Origin: Haliclystus octoradiatus
Taxonomy: Eukaryota > Cnidaria > Staurozoa > Stauromedusae > Haliclystidae
Assembly: GCA_916610825.1 (NCBI GenBank)
Contig: OU744450.1
Location: 24,822,850-24,886,849 of the forward strand
Length of the DNA stretch: 64,000 bases
Reading direction: 5' to 3'
Part shown: positions 61,455 to 64,000 of the stretch, piece by piece
Position numbering within the stretch: position 1 is the stretch's first letter
How the letters are laid out: the number at the start of each line of letters is the position of its first letter
The notes under the pieces: generated by a model
Told to the model about the DNA's origin: nothing
The model's input: only the letters and a program-made list of their open reading frames with translations
The model's database searches: none
Translations under genes and position numbers: made by a program

Positions 61455-64000
61455 TAGTTTATTTTGAGACATGTAAACAACTTAATACAATTTTCAAGTG
61501 GCTATTATAACTTATGTAGGTTAAAAGGCTATATGGTTTTTCTAGGTATAATTGCAGTTGTTTCTTGATGTCTATCAGGTTATTTTAAACTGTTGATTTA
61601 TTATGTTCGCAATAAGTTCATTACTTCTTGTTTATATTGGTATTTATTATAATTTTCTAAGTGATTATATTTATTTAGCAACTGTGCTCCACGGAAGGAG
61701 AAAGAACGTTTTCCGCGGTCAGTATGTACACGTGGAAGTATAAATGATTTTCTTCTAGTGTTATAATTTGAATTAGCTTTGGTAAAAAGAGATTGTAAAT
61801 TAGTGCCATTACTGCCTAAAACTGATTTGTGAGCTGTTGTAGCTGTTCTTAATTCAACAATTTGTTCAATTGTCAGCCAGTTCAATTGTTTCAATGCGTC
61901 TTCCATTCGTGAATGTTTTCTTTTCCCTATGATTAATTTGGCTGCCCAATTTTGTATTCCAATCTGTACCCTACGCAATTGAGTTTTTGTACATGATGAA
62001 AATACTTCAAGAGCATATAAGCTTGGTTCTACAATTTTTGATTCAACAAGTCGGGTAAAAAGATGTTTTGGAATGTACCGACGTTGTTTTGCTATTGCTG
62101 ATATTCGATGTGATGCTGTCTTTAAGATTTGGTTGATGTGTTGCTTGTAGCTCATATCTTTGTCGAATGTGATACCAAGGTTTCGAGCAGAAGGGGTATA
62201 GGAAAGAGTTTCATTGTTTATTTTTAGCAGTGGCAGTTGCGTATTTGCTACTTTCTTATGAACAATGGATAGAATTTGTGTTTTCTTGGCATTGAGTAAA
62301 AGCGAATTTGAGTTGAACCAGGACGTAAGTGTTTGTAAATCAGCATTTATTTTTGATTCTATTTCAGGTAGTGAGCCTGGTTTTTTTGGATTGTACTTAT
62401 ACAGGATTTGCGTGTCGTCTGCAAATTGTCCAACAGTGCCAGATGATATGGCATTGGGTAGGTCATTTACGTAAATAAGGAATAGTAGTGGCCCAAGTAT
62501 GGATCCTTGGGGAACACCACAAGTTAATATAACTTCACTAGAATAAATATTGTCTACTTTCACTACTTGCTTCCTTGCAGTAAGGTAAGATCGCATCCAT
62601 TCCAAGGCTTTGTCTGAGAGTCCAAATAATTTCAGTTTATGGAGCAAAATGTCATGTTGAAGACTATCAAAAGCTTTTGATAAATCCATTAATAAAAGTA
62701 GCGATACCTGATGTTCATCCATTGTTTTGAAAATTTCTTCGGTGATATTTAAGAGAGCTGTTATTGTCGATCTTCCGAGTCTGAAACCATGCTGATACTT
62801 ATTTAAGATTGGTGCGATGAACGGATATAGTTGAACATACGCCACTCTTTCCAGAATTTTTGACAACAGTGATAATAGGGCTAATGGGCGATGCTGGTTT
62901 GGCGTTGAGGCTGCTGGTGTTTTTGGAATTGGATTTACAATAGTGTTCTTGAATATTGTTGGAAAGGTAGATGTTTTTAATGAAAGGTTGATCAGTTGAG
63001 TGAGTGGTGTAGCAATGGCTGGTAATGCAGCTTTAATAACAAAACCATTCAGTCCATCATCACCCGGTGCCTTCCAATTTGGAAGCATGCCAACAGCTTT
63101 GATTGTATCAATCACCGATATTTCAGTGAAGTTGAATTGTTGATCATTTTGTTGAATATTGTCGTAGGATGGAGTTGTGTGTGTGATCTCCTTGATATTT
63201 TGTCCAACTTCGCTGAAGAAAGAATTGATTTCATCTAGCTCTGCTTTAGTAGTAGCTGTACATTTTTGTTTTGTCTTCTTTGTTAATCTTTTAATTAAAT
63301 CCCATACCTCTTTCATGTTACTTCCACATTCCATAAATTTAGTTTTGTTGTATTCAATCTTTGCTCTTTGCAAGTCAGTATTCACTTGATTTCGTACCTG
63401 GCGATATGATTCCCAATCGTGTCGTTGTTTTGTTCTCATAGCCTTATAGCGCATTTTGTTGCGTTTTTTGAGTGCATTTCTTAGCTCTATTGTCATCCAT
63501 GGTGCATAATTTGGATGCAGGGCAATGACCTTTTCAGGAGCGTGTTTGTTTAGCGCTACTTTTAATATTGTTTGTAAGTTTTCAGCAGCCAATTGTACGT
63601 CATTTTTTTGTATAGCTGACGTAAAAACTGACATATCACTGTTTATCAAATCGTTGCAAAATTCTTCTCGACAAAATGTTTTGTACGATCGAGTGCATTT
63701 CAATGATTTTTTTGTATATTTATTTTTGTCCAGGGTTACTATGGTTACTAAACCAAGATGATCAGAGCTGCACACATCCTCTGGCGTGCATTTAGTTATG
63801 TTGGATTTAAAGGAGTGTGAAGTGATAAGATAGTCAATTGAAGTTTGAGTTTGATGTGTTATGCGTGTCGGAGCAGTGTTATGCGAGTGTAAATCAAATT
63901 GATCCAATGTCTCCATTAGCATAGTTCTGGAAGGAGAATGTTTTAAATGGTCTATATTAAAATCCCCAGCCAGGATGAATCCACATCCCTTTTCTGTCAA
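61455..64000 (-). mobile_element. Non-LTR retrotransposon (CR1/Jockey-type), partial at window edge
   Basis: An open frame of 799 codons runs off the right edge. It starts inside the endonuclease (LAGDFNIDHL, SDHLGLV) and continues into the reverse transcriptase: WKAPGDDGL, LLLMDLSKAFDSLQHDILL, CGVPQGSILGPLLF, active site FADD, and a C-terminal region ending at a stop at 61601. No frameshift or stop interrupts it, so this copy is young and may belong to an active family. The 3' UTR is about 145 bp and ends in CTAT units. Clade assignment rests on motif style only. Confidence 0.88.

Overview
The window is metazoan nuclear DNA: AT-rich, with GT-AG introns of a few hundred bases to about 2 kb, long microsatellites, tRNA-derived SINEs, foldback elements, non-LTR retrotransposons and a Penelope-like element. 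The genes (a high-affinity choline transporter, an astacin/TSP1/MAM/ShKT secreted mosaic, and PAN/TSP1-like/fibrinogen-domain secreted proteins) point to an invertebrate animal. An invertebrate deuterostome such as a tunicate is possible, but the species cannot be fixed from sequence alone. Most of the window is non-coding, and the genes had to be assembled exon by exon from splice sites and reading phase.

Layout. 1-4.7 kb: repeats, including a large inverted-repeat element split by a second element. 4.8-11.5 kb (- strand): a seven-exon gene model of unknown function whose phases all agree. 11.6-14.9 kb: little recognisable apart from a tRNA-derived SINE. 14.9-27.3 kb (+): a secreted mosaic protein with astacin prodomain, astacin domain, two TSP1, one MAM and three ShKT modules. 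Its astacin domain keeps the zinc-ligand histidines but has lost the catalytic glutamate and the Met-turn methionine, so it looks like a pseudoprotease. A tRNA-Gln gene sits in one of its introns. 27.8-28.4 kb: an element with perfect 113-bp inverted repeats. 29.4-36.0 kb (+): a complete seven-exon choline transporter (SLC5A7/CHT1 type) of 548 residues. 36.6-38.9 kb: two ATT microsatellites flanking a palindrome with 675-bp arms, made of two head-to-head 3' ends of a Penelope-like element, each with a GIY-YIG endonuclease and a hammerhead-ribozyme motif. 39.7-43.0 kb (+): a non-LTR retrotransposon with one long open frame, ending about 50 bp before the next gene. 43.0-48.9 kb (+): secreted PAN/TSP1-like/fibrinogen-domain gene A, complete. 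52.4-58.4 kb (+): its tandem paralogue B, preceded by a decayed copy of its first exon and without a visible last exon. 59.5-64 kb (-): two near-identical copies of a second non-LTR retrotransposon whose 3' ends lie in TATG microsatellites.

Two themes stand out. First, secreted cysteine-rich mosaic proteins built from class 1-1 exon modules, including the probable pseudoprotease and a locally duplicated fibrinogen-domain family. Second, a Penelope-like family that has left at least six hammerhead-ribozyme motifs, intact or decayed, in intergenic and intronic DNA, together with retroelements lying inside or beside simple-repeat arrays.
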